NCBI RefSeq assembly: GCF_000503895.1
Contig: NC_022997.1
Location: forward strand, 3,165,821-3,229,820
Reading direction: 5' to 3'
Source of the DNA: Hyphomicrobium nitrativorans NL23
Lineage (GTDB): Bacteria > Pseudomonadota > Alphaproteobacteria > Rhizobiales > Hyphomicrobiaceae
DNA length: 64,000 nucleotides
Shown here: in pieces, positions 39,741 through 48,797 of the stretch
How positions within the stretch are numbered: position 1 is the first letter of the stretch
Layout: each line of letters begins with the position of its first letter
Made by a program: the position numbers and the translations under genes
The notes under the pieces: generated by a model
Told to the model about the DNA's origin: nothing
The model's database searches: none
What the model saw: the letters and a program-made list of their open reading frames with translations, nothing else

Positions 39741-41141
39741 CTACCGGCGCCTTGTCGATTTGGCTTTGGCTGCCGGCTCAGCAACCTCCGCCGCGGTCGT
39801 CGCGCCCGTCTCGACAGGATCTTCGTTGAGGTACGCCGCGGCAGGCGGCGGCTCAGGGCGAGGCCAGGACGTATCGTCGGCGCGCCCCGGCTGCGGTGTT
39901 AGACGCTCGCCTTTGAAAAGCACGCGAAAATAGGGGGCCTGGGACGGCGCGAGACGGCGGCGGGCAGCGCCCGGCGTGCCGGGGGCAGCGGCGAGGGCCA
40001 CCGTGCTCATCACCGTGAGACCGCCCGGAATCTGGTCGAGAACCGCTTCTCCGATCTGCGACAGACGGTCGGCGCTTTCACGACGCGTCACCAGCGCGAT
40101 GACGGACGCGGGGATGGCCGGGCGCACCAGTTCGACGGTGACGACCTCCTCCGTGCCCTTCTCCTCGCTTACGATGCGCAGATTGATCCGGCTCGTATCG
40201 GCTTTCTGCTCGCCAGCACCGTCCGCCGCCTGCGCCTGACGCGCCTTGGATGCGTCCGCGGTCTCGTTGCCGTCGCCCGATGCCCCGGACTTCGGATCCT
40301 GGAACTTCACCGCGTCGGGGTTGATCTTGGCTTGCTCGGCCTCGCCGCCGTCGAGGGGAATGGCGCGGTCGGCCTGCGCCTGGGCCAGATCGCGGCGCAC
40401 CTCGCGATCCACGAAGTAGGCGAGCTTGCGATTGCCCTCCCAGGTGAAATAGACGCCGTCTCCCGAGCGCAGGAGGCGGTTTTTGCCGGTGACGTCGGGG
40501 CCATAGGCACTGTACCCGCCGGATTCGGTGGCGAAGGCGGCGTAGACGTCGATGTACTTTGCGCCGTTGAGATAGGCCCGTTCGCGCAGGATGTTGTTCA
40601 TCATCTGCACGTCTTCGTTGAAGTCGTAGCGGCGCGCGGGCGGAAGACCGGCCCAATACACCGCCACGTTGTAGCGGCGAAGCAGTTTGAGCAGCCGGTC
40701 GACACGGGCCGTATATTCGGCGCGCCAGCCATCGGAGCCGACGCGGTGGCGCCTTCCAGAGGCATCGCGGACGGAGACACGGTCCCACGAGCCCATCATC
40801 AGGACCGCGATCTGGGGAGCGGCCGCCTTCAGATCCTCTTCGACCTGCACGATCAGATTGTGATAGCTCGGCCGCATGAGGCCGTTCATCGGCAACGGGG
40901 CTTGGCGGACCGAGACGCGGGCATCGCGCTGAAATACTTCGCGCGCGCCACCCAGCAGTCCGTCCGCAAGGTCGTCGCCCACGATCACAAGGTTGTAGAC
41001 GTCGCCCGGCGGGAAGGGATTGATAAAGCTCGTGCCGGTGGGCTCGTCCTGGGCGGCAGCAGGCGCGGCCACGGCCAGGACCACAGCGCAAAGAGCGACC
41101 AGAACTGGCGCGAGACGAACGGGCCTGAAACGAAAGAGCAT
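39741..41141 (-). CDS. Secreted DUF459 (SGNH-hydrolase-like) protein
   Basis: A 466-residue protein. The signal peptide ends AAPAAAQ. The DUF459 domain includes VIVGDDLADGLLGG (SGNH block I position, with Asp where Ser is usual), VLMMGSWDR, VYWAGLPPAR and the C-terminal GVYFTWEGNRKLAYFVDREV. A long Lys/Asp/Pro-rich tail follows. The missing nucleophile serine suggests it may bind rather than hydrolyse. ATG at 41141 has GGAAAAGG upstream. It follows the transglycosylase gene on the same strand, suggesting a cell-wall role. Confidence 0.82.
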   Translation of the reverse strand: MLFRFRPVRLAPVLVALCAVVLAVAAPAAAQDEPTGTSFINPFPPGDVYNLVIVGDDLADGLLGGAREVFQRDARVSVRQAPLPMNGLMRPSYHNLIVQVEEDLKAAAPQIAVLMMGSWDRVSVRDASGRRHRVGSDGWRAEYTARVDRLLKLLRRYNVAVYWAGLPPARRYDFNEDVQMMNNILRERAYLNGAKYIDVYAAFATESGGYSAYGPDVTGKNRLLRSGDGVYFTWEGNRKLAYFVDREVRRDLAQAQADRAIPLDGGEAEQAKINPDAVKFQDPKSGASGDGNETADASKARQAQAADGAGEQKADTSRINLRIVSEEKGTEEVVTVELVRPAIPASVIALVTRRESADRLSQIGEAVLDQIPGGLTVMSTVALAAAPGTPGAARRRLAPSQAPYFRVLFKGERLTPQPGRADDTSWPRPEPPPAAAYLNEDPVETGATTAAEVAEPAAKAKSTRRR

Positions 41142-41186
41142 AGCCTTTTCCGGCAATCGTTGTGCTCCAGGCGCGCGGATGCGGCC

Positions 41187-42461
41187 TCAGCGCGAAGCAG
41201 ACGAACGCATGTGCTTAAGAACGGCATCGGACGGCCAACAGTCAACCTTCAGATTGTTGGCGCGCTCGTAGAGCCCCACATTCTTGCGGGTGTTGGAGCC
41301 GATCTTGCCGTCGACGATGGAAATCTCGTAGCCCGCCGCCTTGAGGCGGGTCTGAATTTCCTCGATATGCGAGGTTTTCTGGGCCGCGATGCCGCCCCAG
41401 GGGGTCACGAAATCCCCTCCGCCGGCGATGCGGTCCGCCAGATGGCCGACGAACACCGCATAGAGATCCGACATGTTGTAACGGCGGATCACCTGGAAGT
41501 TTTCGAGCGCGAGGAAGGTCGGACCGTATCCGCCGGCCGGGCTCATCACATACGCTTGGAGCGTGAGCTGCTTTTCGGTCCACGGCTTGCCGTTGGCGCG
41601 CTTGAAGCCGAGCTCGTTCCATTCGGCGATGGTGCGCGCCTGCGTCGGGCCTTCATAGGCGCAATCGGCGGCCCCCGTAAGTTTCACCTCATAGCCCCAC
41701 GTCTGGCCGGGCACCCAGCCTTTGCCCTTGAGCTGCATGGCGGCGGAGGCAAGCGCATCCGGCACCGAGTGCCAGATATCTGTCTTTCCGTCGCCGTCGA
41801 GGTCGTAGGCGTGGATGAAATATTCGGTCGGCATGAATTGCGTGAGCCCCACCGCGCCCGCCCACGACGAGCGCATGAGGGAGCGCGGCACGCCGGATTC
41901 CAGCATCCGCAGCGCTGCGATCAGCTCGTCGCGGAACATCTCCTTGCGACGGCCGAGATAGGCTTGCGTCGCGAGCGCGGTGATCGCGTCATGGCCGAGC
42001 TTGTGGCGGCCGAACGACGTTTCGCGGCCCCAGATGGCGAGCACGGAGTAGCGGTCGACGCCGATGTCGCGCTCGATCTTTTCGAGCGTCTTCTCATGCT
42101 GACGAAGCAGCTCCTGACCCTGCTTCGCGAGGCGCATGAGATAGGCGCGATCCAGGTATTCCGAGGGTGCGCGCGTGAATTCCGCCTGGCCGCGTGCGTC
42201 GTTCTTGGGGCGGCCCGGCAGAACGAGATCGGGAAGCTTGAGGTCGGGCTTGAAGCCTTTCATCGCGGCATCGAACGTCGCGCGCGAGACGCCCGCGGCC
42301 TCGGCTTCCGTTCTCAGCGCGGCGAGCCAGGCTTCGAGATTGGCGTCTGCCTTGGCAGCTCTCGGCATCGCGAGCGCGACGACGAGCATCAGCGCGCAAA
42401 CCATGCTCCGTACGATGACAGAGGAACCCGATGGGGCGCGTGCGTCAGACGTCAGGACCAT
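41187..42461 (-). CDS. Lytic murein transglycosylase (MltB-type, SLT_2) with PG-binding domain
   Basis: A 424-residue secreted enzyme. After a signal peptide (ALMLVVALAMPRAAKA) the SLT_2 domain has the catalytic glutamate in IWGRETSFG, then AGAVGLTQFMPTEYF and SPAGGYGPTFLALENF. The last 60 residues are a peptidoglycan-binding domain (IEEIQTRLKAAGYEISIVDGKIGSNT). It cleaves glycan strands to anhydro-muropeptides in the periplasm. It is followed by the DUF459 gene, an order common in Rhizobiales. Confidence 0.92.
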   Translation of the reverse strand: MVLTSDARAPSGSSVIVRSMVCALMLVVALAMPRAAKADANLEAWLAALRTEAEAAGVSRATFDAAMKGFKPDLKLPDLVLPGRPKNDARGQAEFTRAPSEYLDRAYLMRLAKQGQELLRQHEKTLEKIERDIGVDRYSVLAIWGRETSFGRHKLGHDAITALATQAYLGRRKEMFRDELIAALRMLESGVPRSLMRSSWAGAVGLTQFMPTEYFIHAYDLDGDGKTDIWHSVPDALASAAMQLKGKGWVPGQTWGYEVKLTGAADCAYEGPTQARTIAEWNELGFKRANGKPWTEKQLTLQAYVMSPAGGYGPTFLALENFQVIRRYNMSDLYAVFVGHLADRIAGGGDFVTPWGGIAAQKTSHIEEIQTRLKAAGYEISIVDGKIGSNTRKNVGLYERANNLKVDCWPSDAVLKHMRSSASR

Positions 42462-42830
42462 GCCGCGGAAATTGCCTTTCAGATGAGCGTCGCCAGCTTT
42501 CGATGACGCGCGCTGTTGCGACAGCCGAAATCCGTTTCCCCCCTCACGTGGATTCGGGGCTTTTTTACGACCCCGTTCATTACGGAAAAGGCTTTACGGG
42601 ATTGGCGCGCGGCATGGAACCCTTTCTCACGCCCCGGGTTTTGCCCCCGGCCGCGAAAGCGGGAGCCGGGAGCGCCTGCACGCCGATCATCCGGCGTCAA
42701 ATTCGTCCTCATTCACCCATTTCGTCCGAACTCTGCCAAATTCTCAGTATTTCAACCCTTGCCTGCTCTCCTCTCCTTCCTGCGTCGCATCCACATCGCA
42801 AACGTCACTCGAAACGTTCCTGGGGTCTCC
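42462..42830 (+). other. galU leader region with a GNRA-loop hairpin
   Basis: About 370 bases without a credible gene. A stable hairpin lies at 42646-42670 (CCCGGC-CGC-GAAA-GCG-gga-GCCGGG, a GAAA tetraloop). A weaker stem with a T6 run sits near 42545-42570. The last 120 bases are less GC-rich and could carry the promoter. No known riboswitch could be recognised. Confidence 0.35.
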
Positions 42831-43712
42831 ATGTCCAAGCCGAAGCGCATCCGTAAAGCCGTGTTTCCCGTCGCCGGGCTCGGAACCCGCTTTTTGCCCG
42901 CAACGAAGGCGGTGCCGAAGGAGATGCTGACGGTCGTGGACCGGCCCGTCATCCAACACGTCGTCAACGAAGCGCGCGCGGCGGGCATCGAGCACTTCGT
43001 GTTCGTGACGGGACGGGGCAAGAGCGCCATCGAAGATCACTTCGACCACCAGTTCGAACTCGAACGCACGCTCTCCGACAAGAAGAAGACGGAAGCGCTC
43101 GACGAATTGCTCGCCGAGCTTCCGGGCGCCGGGCAAACGAGCTTCACGCGCCAACAGGCGCCGCGCGGCCTCGGTCATGCCGTGTGGTGCGCGCGCGAGA
43201 TCGTGGGCGACGAGCCGTTTGCGGTGCTCCTGCCCGACATGCTGCATCACGGGCCCGTGCCGTGCCTTAAGGAGATGATCGACGCTTACGAGGAAACAGG
43301 CGGAAACCTCGTGGCCGTCTCGCCGGTACCGGATGACCAGACGCATCTCTATGGCATTGTGGGTGTCGAGGACCGCAGCGCGAAAGTGAGCCCGATCACG
43401 GAGATGGTCGAGAAGCCGCCGAAGGGCGCCGCCCCCTCGAACCTGCACGTCACAGGACGCTATGTGCTCGAACCTGAAATTTTCTCGCTGCTCGCCAAAC
43501 AGGAGGCCGGCGCGGGGGGAGAAATTCAGCTCACCGATGCCATGATTGCCCTTCAGCGGGAGAAGCCGGGCGCGTTTCGCGCCGTGCGCTTCGACGGAGC
43601 GATCTACGACTGCGGATCGAAGATCGGTTTTCTGCTCGCGAACGTGGCCTATGCACTCGAACGCGAGGACCTCGGCCCCGAGTTGCGTGCCGCACTCGGC
43701 CGCCTCGTCTGA
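42831..43712 (+). CDS. galU: UTP-glucose-1-phosphate uridylyltransferase
   Basis: A 293-residue GalU/ExoN-type enzyme. It has KAVFPVAGLGTRFLPATKAVPKEMLTVVDRPVIQ, QQAPRGLGHAVWCA, LLPDML and GGEIQLTDAM. It makes UDP-glucose for polysaccharide and lipid sugar synthesis. It starts the plus-strand run that continues into the MotA/MotB-like pair, with a 209-base gap. Confidence 0.95.
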   Translation: MSKPKRIRKAVFPVAGLGTRFLPATKAVPKEMLTVVDRPVIQHVVNEARAAGIEHFVFVTGRGKSAIEDHFDHQFELERTLSDKKKTEALDELLAELPGAGQTSFTRQQAPRGLGHAVWCAREIVGDEPFAVLLPDMLHHGPVPCLKEMIDAYEETGGNLVAVSPVPDDQTHLYGIVGVEDRSAKVSPITEMVEKPPKGAAPSNLHVTGRYVLEPEIFSLLAKQEAGAGGEIQLTDAMIALQREKPGAFRAVRFDGAIYDCGSKIGFLLANVAYALEREDLGPELRAALGRLV

Positions 43713-43921
43713 GTTCTGACGAATACCGCCGGAGCACTTGTCGGGCGCCGCGTCTCCGTGTGCCGCAAATCCGCCCCATTCCAAACGCGCCAAGCACGAT
43801 GTTGCCGGTTTCCGCTGGCATGGGGTTCGGTTATGGTCGGGCGCCCGGCCGCACCTCGCGCATTCGACGACGCTCTCGCGCGAGGACGTGGCCTCATCGA
43901 CCGCACGGCCGGAGACCTGGA

Positions 43922-44965
43922 ATGGCACGCAAGAGACCCGACCCCACGTTGGCCCCAATGCACAAGAAGATGACGGCGCCGGGCATCTTCCTGATCCGTA
44001 TGCTCGTCTTCCTGACGCTCGTCGCCTTCCTCGCCGCCATCCTGCACGAAATGCTCATCGTGGCCGCGATGACGAACCCCGGGCTCAACGGTCTCATCCT
44101 CGGCGTACTCTTTCTCGGCATCATCTATTCGTTCCGGCAGGTGATCCGTCTCTATCCGGAAATCCGCTTCATCAACGCGTTCCGTATTTCCGATCCCGGC
44201 ATATCGGGCGACCATCAGCCGGTGCTGCTCGCGCCGATGGCGACCATGCTGCGCGACAGGACGGGTGCGCTCTCGCTTTCCACGGTCTCGATGCGGACCA
44301 TCATGGACAGCCTCGGCTCGCGCCTCGACGAAGCGCGCGACACCGGCCGCTACATGGTGGGCCTGCTCGTGTTCCTCGGCCTGCTCGGCACGTTCTGGGG
44401 CCTTCTCGACACGATCCAATCGGTGGGGCGCGTGATCGGCTCGCTCGATACCTCGACGGAAACGGTTGCCGTGTTCGACGAACTCAAGGCCGGTTTGGCC
44501 GCGCCGCTGCGCGGCATGGGCACGGCGTTCTCGTCCTCGCTGCTCGGCCTCGCGGGCTCGCTCATTCTCGGTTTCCTGCAGCTTCAGGCGGGACACGCCA
44601 ACAACCGTTTCTACAACGAGCTCGAAGAATGGCTGTCCGGCATGACGGAGCTCACGCCCGGCTCGTCGAGCGCGACGGAGAAAGCCAGCCAGCAGCTCAT
44701 TTCGGCGGTGTACGAGATGCAGCGCGCGGTGGAGGATCTTTCGACGCAGCTCAAGGGAGGTGCTGCGCTTTCAGGCGGCTCGTACTCACCCGAAGGAGAC
44801 GCGCCGGTGCGCGACCTCGCCCGTGGCGTGAACCAGCTCGTCACCCAAATGCGCGCCGAGCAAAAGGTCGTGCGCGAGTGGGTGGACGAGCAGGCCTCTC
44901 AGCAGGCGGAAGTGACGAGCGTGCTGCGCGAACTCGCGACGAACATGCTGAAGCGAGGCAATTAG
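43922..44965 (+). CDS. MotA/TolQ/ExbB-family proton channel subunit
   Basis: A 347-residue membrane protein. Helices lie near residues 22-48 and 55-75; the MotA_ExbB segment follows (VGLLVFLGLLGTFWGLLDTIQSVG and GTAFSSSLLGLAGSLILGFLQL), then a cytoplasmic tail of about 120 residues. GGAG lies upstream of ATG 43922. One base separates it from the OmpA/MotB-like partner, so the two form a five-plus-two type proton-driven complex. No flagellar genes are nearby, and none of the Zorya effectors is present. Confidence 0.85.
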   Translation: MARKRPDPTLAPMHKKMTAPGIFLIRMLVFLTLVAFLAAILHEMLIVAAMTNPGLNGLILGVLFLGIIYSFRQVIRLYPEIRFINAFRISDPGISGDHQPVLLAPMATMLRDRTGALSLSTVSMRTIMDSLGSRLDEARDTGRYMVGLLVFLGLLGTFWGLLDTIQSVGRVIGSLDTSTETVAVFDELKAGLAAPLRGMGTAFSSSLLGLAGSLILGFLQLQAGHANNRFYNELEEWLSGMTELTPGSSSATEKASQQLISAVYEMQRAVEDLSTQLKGGAALSGGSYSPEGDAPVRDLARGVNQLVTQMRAEQKVVREWVDEQASQQAEVTSVLRELATNMLKRGN

Positions 44966-44966
44966 A

Positions 44967-45998
44967 ATGGCGGGCGGGCGTTCGCGGCGGCACAACAGCG
45001 AGTACGGCGAGTTCTGGCCAGCGTATGTGGATGTGCTCTCCACGCTGCTGCTCGTCGTCATGTTCCTCATGTCGATCTTCATGCTGTCGCAGTATTTCGC
45101 CATGCAGGAAGCGAGCGGAAAAGACACCGCGCTTCAGCGCCTCAACCGGCAGATCGCGGAACTGACCAATCTGCTCTCGCTCGAAAAGGGCAAGTCGCGC
45201 TCGGCCGAGGACGAGCTTGCCTCGTTGCAGGCCACGCTCTCGGATCTCAAGGACGAGCATCAAAAGCTATCGGGCTTTGCGCTCTCAGGCGACGAGAAGG
45301 CCAAGACGGCCGAGGGACGCATTCAAACTCTTACCGTCGAACTCGACCAGCAGAAGGAGATCAGCAACGAGGCGCTGGCAAAGGTCGATCTCCTCAATCA
45401 ACAGATGCTGGCACTGAGGCGGCAGATTGCGGCGCTCAACGATGCGCTCGAAGCCTCCGAGAAGAAGGACCAGGACAGTCAGGACCGGATCAAGGACCTC
45501 GGCGCGCGGCTCAACGCGGCACTCGCGCGGCAGGTGCAGGAGTTGCAGCGCTACCGTTCCGACTTCTTCGGGCGGCTGCGCGAACTGTTGCAGGACCGGA
45601 AGGACATCCGCGTCGTCGGCGACCGCTTCGTGTTCGAATCCGAGGTGCTGTTTCCGTCCGGCCAGGCGATGCTGACGGCCGAGGGCTTCGGCGCCATGGA
45701 TCAACTCGCGGCCGCCATTCGCGATCTCGCGAAGACCATTCCGCCCGAGATCAAATGGGCGCTGCAGGTGGACGGCCACACCGACATCCGCCCCATTGCG
45801 AGCGCGCAGTTCCCCTCCAACTGGGAGCTTTCGACCGCGCGCGCCGTCTCCGTCGTCAAGTATCTGGTGCAGCGGGGCGTGCCGGCGGAAAACCTCGTCG
45901 CGGCGGGCCACGGCGAATTCCAGCCGCTCGAATCCGGGGTCGACGAGGACAGCCTGCGCCGCAACCGGCGCATCGAGCTAAAGCTCACCAACAGATAG
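44967..45998 (+). CDS. MotB/OmpA-like peptidoglycan-anchored partner
   Basis: A 343-residue protein. One N-terminal helix carries the proton-path aspartate Asp22 (PAYVDVLSTLLLVVMFL). A coiled coil of about 150 residues follows (rich in Glu/Leu/Lys heptads, to about 190). A C-terminal OmpA domain has VDGHTDIRP, NWELSTARAVSVVKYLV and RRNRRIEL, which binds peptidoglycan. The long periplasmic coiled coil is unlike flagellar MotB. Together with the upstream MotA-like gene it probably turns proton flow into periplasmic force. Confidence 0.88.
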   Translation: MAGGRSRRHNSEYGEFWPAYVDVLSTLLLVVMFLMSIFMLSQYFAMQEASGKDTALQRLNRQIAELTNLLSLEKGKSRSAEDELASLQATLSDLKDEHQKLSGFALSGDEKAKTAEGRIQTLTVELDQQKEISNEALAKVDLLNQQMLALRRQIAALNDALEASEKKDQDSQDRIKDLGARLNAALARQVQELQRYRSDFFGRLRELLQDRKDIRVVGDRFVFESEVLFPSGQAMLTAEGFGAMDQLAAAIRDLAKTIPPEIKWALQVDGHTDIRPIASAQFPSNWELSTARAVSVVKYLVQRGVPAENLVAAGHGEFQPLESGVDEDSLRRNRRIELKLTNR

Positions 45999-46016
45999 GA
46001 CGCGAGGTTCGGGCGC

Positions 46017-46457
46017 TCAGTTCGTGAAGAGCGCTTCGGGCAGATTGAGCTGCTGGCGCCACCAATCCCACGCGACATCCGTGGGGCCGAGGGCATACTC
46101 GACGAGCATCCATTCCCCCGCATCGCTTTTGCGCAGCAGGAATTGGTTTCCTGCTGGATCGAACATGCCTTCCGCATCGGCCTCGGCGTACTTCGTGCGG
46201 CTCCAGTCGATCCGTCCGCCACCCGGCCGTTGCAGCCGGACGTTGCCGTAGGCCCAGGTGTCGAGCACGTTCAAGGTATTGATCACGAACTCCACGGGTC
46301 CGCCGGTTTCGCGCTCGAAGACGGGGCGGGCCGCGTCGAGGATCTCGGCGCGAAGAGCGGACCCGAGCTCGGGTTTCACGATCTGCTGGCTCATGGCGGG
46401 CACCGTCATGCCAACGGCGCCGAGCAAGAAGAAAGTCAGGCAGCAAATGGTGCGCAT
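46017..46457 (-). CDS. Secreted protein of unknown function
   Basis: 146 residues. A signal peptide (FFLLGAVGMTVPAMSQ) precedes a compact domain with ARPVFERETGGPVEFVINTLNVLDTWAYGNVRLQRPGG and WMLVEYALGPTDVAWDWWRQ. The second half resembles small periplasmic beta proteins annotated as hypothetical in Rhizobiales. It converges on the MotB-like gene. Confidence 0.72.
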   Translation of the reverse strand: MRTICCLTFFLLGAVGMTVPAMSQQIVKPELGSALRAEILDAARPVFERETGGPVEFVINTLNVLDTWAYGNVRLQRPGGGRIDWSRTKYAEADAEGMFDPAGNQFLLRKSDAGEWMLVEYALGPTDVAWDWWRQQLNLPEALFTN

Positions 46458-46492
46458 GAAGCAGCCCCCAACCGTAGGAACGAAGGCCGCAG

Positions 46493-46530
46493 TTTAGAGC
46501 GTTTTCCGATCCGATGGAATCGGAGCGAAC
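46493..46530. repeat. AGAGCG-type palindromic intergenic repeat
   Basis: TTTAGAGCGTTTTCCGATC followed by CGATGGAATCGGAGCGAAC; TCCGAT and ATCGGA form the inner inverted repeat. The TAGAGC end matches the terminal repeats of the 172-bp element at 56254. Short repeats of this type are frequent in Rhizobiales genomes. Confidence 0.5.
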
Positions 46531-46603
46531 TCCGCACGGCGTCGGCACGCGAAGAGCACGTCGCGCGGGCACTCTCCCGCTCGACCTTTTCACGCGGATC
46601 GCA

Positions 46604-46810
46604 TCAGATGTTTACGAAACGGCCTGCGGGACGGCACGTCCACTTTTTCGCGTACCACTTCGGGTTCGCTTCATTCCATTTCGAAATTTCGACGGGGCTC
46701 ATCATCATGCATTGGCGCGAACTGGCGCCATCGGCCATGTAGGTGAGAGAAACGTCTTTGCAGCGATTGGGATCGTCCAAAAGACAAACGGAGATGACCA
46801 GCTCCAGCAT
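46604..46810 (-). CDS. Small conserved-looking protein, unknown
   Basis: 68 residues, MLELVISVCLLDDPNRCKDVSLTY..., with four cysteines, ending KKWTCRPAG. The pattern of cysteines and aromatic residues (KWNEANPKWYAKKW) looks conserved and matches a type of short hypothetical protein I have seen in Rhizobiales. No signal peptide or known domain. Confidence 0.6.
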   Translation of the reverse strand: MLELVISVCLLDDPNRCKDVSLTYMADGASSRQCMMMSPVEISKWNEANPKWYAKKWTCRPAGRFVNI

Positions 46811-47100
46811 TGCGAACCCCTGCGATCGAGTACACCGCTTTCGCGGCCGATAAGCCCTGAGGTCGCGTCATCCCATTTTTATTCTTGTAGTTGGTCTAAC
46901 GGTATGCGGCGAATCACGCCGCCGCAAGTTGCGATATTGAGCACGAAACGCCACTATTTTAGCCATCGCCGTTTTTATCGCCGAATGCGAAACGAACGAA
47001 TTTGGACGAAACGAAACAAAAACAAAGCCTCCACGAACTATGTGGGCCAAACGTCCGGGCCCGCGCGTTTTCGATCATGGGACGAGTTGCCTCACAGAAT
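46811..47100. other. AT-richer gene-free region
   Basis: 290 bases of lower GC than the surroundings, with recurrent GAAACG/CGAAAC words (46988-47027). I see no coding frame or terminator in it. Confidence 0.35.
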
Positions 47101-48150
47101 TCACGGGGTCGTGATCGTTTTTTCGCTGGAAAGCGTTCGAAGAAACGCAACGAGGGCGGCTTTCTCGCTCTCCGACAGCGTGAGATCGCGTACGACGGTC
47201 GGCGCGAGCGAGGGGCGAACGATCAAGCGTCCCGTGTAATGCTCTACGACGTCATCCAGCGTCGCGAGCGATCCGTCGTGCATATACGGCGCGGTGTGGA
47301 CGGCTTCTCGCAGCGACGGTGTCTTGAACTGGCGGCGGCCGTCGCGTCCGAGATCGTCGCCCGCAAGGCCGATGTCGTGGAAGCCGTCGTCGGTCAAGCG
47401 CCAGCCGCCGTGGCACGACACGCAACCCGCTTTTCCGACGAAGAGGGCGAAGCCCTGGCGTTCCTCAGCATCGAGCGCGCCGTCGTCGCCTTCGATCCAG
47501 CGGTCGAAGCGGGCGGCGGGCGATGCCAGCGAGCCGACGTAGGTTGCGAGCGCGGCCAGGATCGCCTCTTCCGTGACGCCACCCGAACCTGGGAAGGCCG
47601 CCGCAATGCGCGAGGTCATATCCGCGTCCGCGCCGAGCCGCTGGAGGATGGTCGGGAAATCGCCGGCCATCTCGTCTTCAGCCAGGATCGGAAAACGTGC
47701 CTGGGCGGCCAGTGTCGGCGCGCGGCCATCCCAGAAGAACGACGTCCCCCACGCCAGATCGTAAAGCCCCGGTACGTTTCGCGGCAGCGTGCTGCCGTCC
47801 AGGCCCTGCCCCTTCGGCCGGCCGTCGGTGAAGGCGCGCTCGGGTTGGTGGCAGGTCGCGCAGGACGCCGAACCGTTCCCGGACAGGCGTGGGTCGTGGA
47901 ACAGGTCATGGCCGAGCGCAATCTGCGCTGGCGTGGACGGGGCGGATTGCGGAGCGGATGCCGGCCGCGCAAAGATCGTCCGCCAGACGGCATCGCGGCC
48001 TGGGCTTGCGGCGGGTCCGGCCGTTGCGGTCGCGTCGCGGAAAGACAGCCCCCCTCCGGCCGCCAAGGCCACGACAAGACCGACCGCCAGGGCGGCGGTC
48101 AGACGGCTCATGCGTCCCGCCGAGGGCGGCCGACTGTCGGTGTTGCTCAT
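47101..48150 (-). CDS. Di-haem cytochrome c peroxidase family protein (MauG/CcpA-like)
   Basis: About 349 residues. A signal anchor (LTAALAVGLVVALAAGGGLSF) is followed by two haem c motifs, CATCH and CVSCH, and the peroxidase-family stretches LFHDPRLSGNGSASCATCH, FFWDGRAPTL, FKTPSLREAVHTAPYMHDGS and ALVAFLRTL. It acts in the periplasm, reducing peroxide or oxidising a partner. The start is uncertain: no clear ribosome site, with alternatives at 48159 and 48162. Confidence 0.85.
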   Translation of the reverse strand: MSNTDSRPPSAGRMSRLTAALAVGLVVALAAGGGLSFRDATATAGPAASPGRDAVWRTIFARPASAPQSAPSTPAQIALGHDLFHDPRLSGNGSASCATCHQPERAFTDGRPKGQGLDGSTLPRNVPGLYDLAWGTSFFWDGRAPTLAAQARFPILAEDEMAGDFPTILQRLGADADMTSRIAAAFPGSGGVTEEAILAALATYVGSLASPAARFDRWIEGDDGALDAEERQGFALFVGKAGCVSCHGGWRLTDDGFHDIGLAGDDLGRDGRRQFKTPSLREAVHTAPYMHDGSLATLDDVVEHYTGRLIVRPSLAPTVVRDLTLSESEKAALVAFLRTLSSEKTITTP

Positions 48151-48423
48151 GCGCGCCATCATACGAGAAAGGGGCGCGTGCCGCGCCAGGGCACGTGAAC
48201 GCGGGGCTCGAATGCGCTTCGGATACCCTGACAGTGGCTTCGACAGCACGCCCGGGCGGGTAATGTCGGCAAACCCGAATCGGCCTCTTGACCCAAAGCC
48301 GAACCTCTTCCCATGATGGTAAATATGGGACGGTGGGGACCGGACGGTTCTCCCGCAAGGTTTTTATTGTGTATACCGCGCGTGCCGGGCGATCTCCCCC
48401 GAGCCGCATCCTGGGGGATATTG

Positions 48424-48654
48424 ATGGCAATCGGTGCCGACGACGCACAGCCGGTGCAGCATGATTCTTTGCCGCCGGTCACGCTCGGCTGGTTTCTCAA
48501 GCGCACGCTCGTCGGGATCGCCATTCTGATGGTGGCGATGGGCAGTCTTGCCTGGCTGACCTACGCTTCAATCGACCCCGACCTGGACGCCTCGCCGGCG
48601 ACGGCCAACATGCCGCTGGACGCACCGGCCCGGCTGATCCCCATCGACCTCTGA
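48424..48654 (+). CDS. Small single-helix membrane protein, unknown
   Basis: 76 residues. A 25-residue hydrophilic start, one membrane helix (VGIAILMVAMGSLAWLTYASI), and a short polar tail. GGGGGA lies eight bases upstream of the ATG, good support for translation. No recognised family. Confidence 0.6.
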   Translation: MAIGADDAQPVQHDSLPPVTLGWFLKRTLVGIAILMVAMGSLAWLTYASIDPDLDASPATANMPLDAPARLIPIDL

Positions 48655-48797
48655 CGTTCCGCCGCAGCAAATCGGGGCCGCCGCAGCAGATCGGGGCACG
48701 GTTGCCGAAGACCTATCGGCTGCATTAGGATTCCATCCGTACTTCAACTGCGCGCGGGTGCGGACCAGCCGCCGCGGCCGTCGACAGGATAGCGCCG

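Noticed and set aside
42479-42712. A 77-codon minus-strand frame upstream of galU
   Set aside because: Arg/Gly-rich, no ribosome site, no family resemblance, and it crosses the stable GAAA-loop hairpin.
43922-45998. Zorya defence system (ZorA/ZorB)
   Set aside because: Only the MotA/MotB-like pair is present; the ZorC, ZorD or ZorE type effectors are missing and the neighbours are housekeeping genes.
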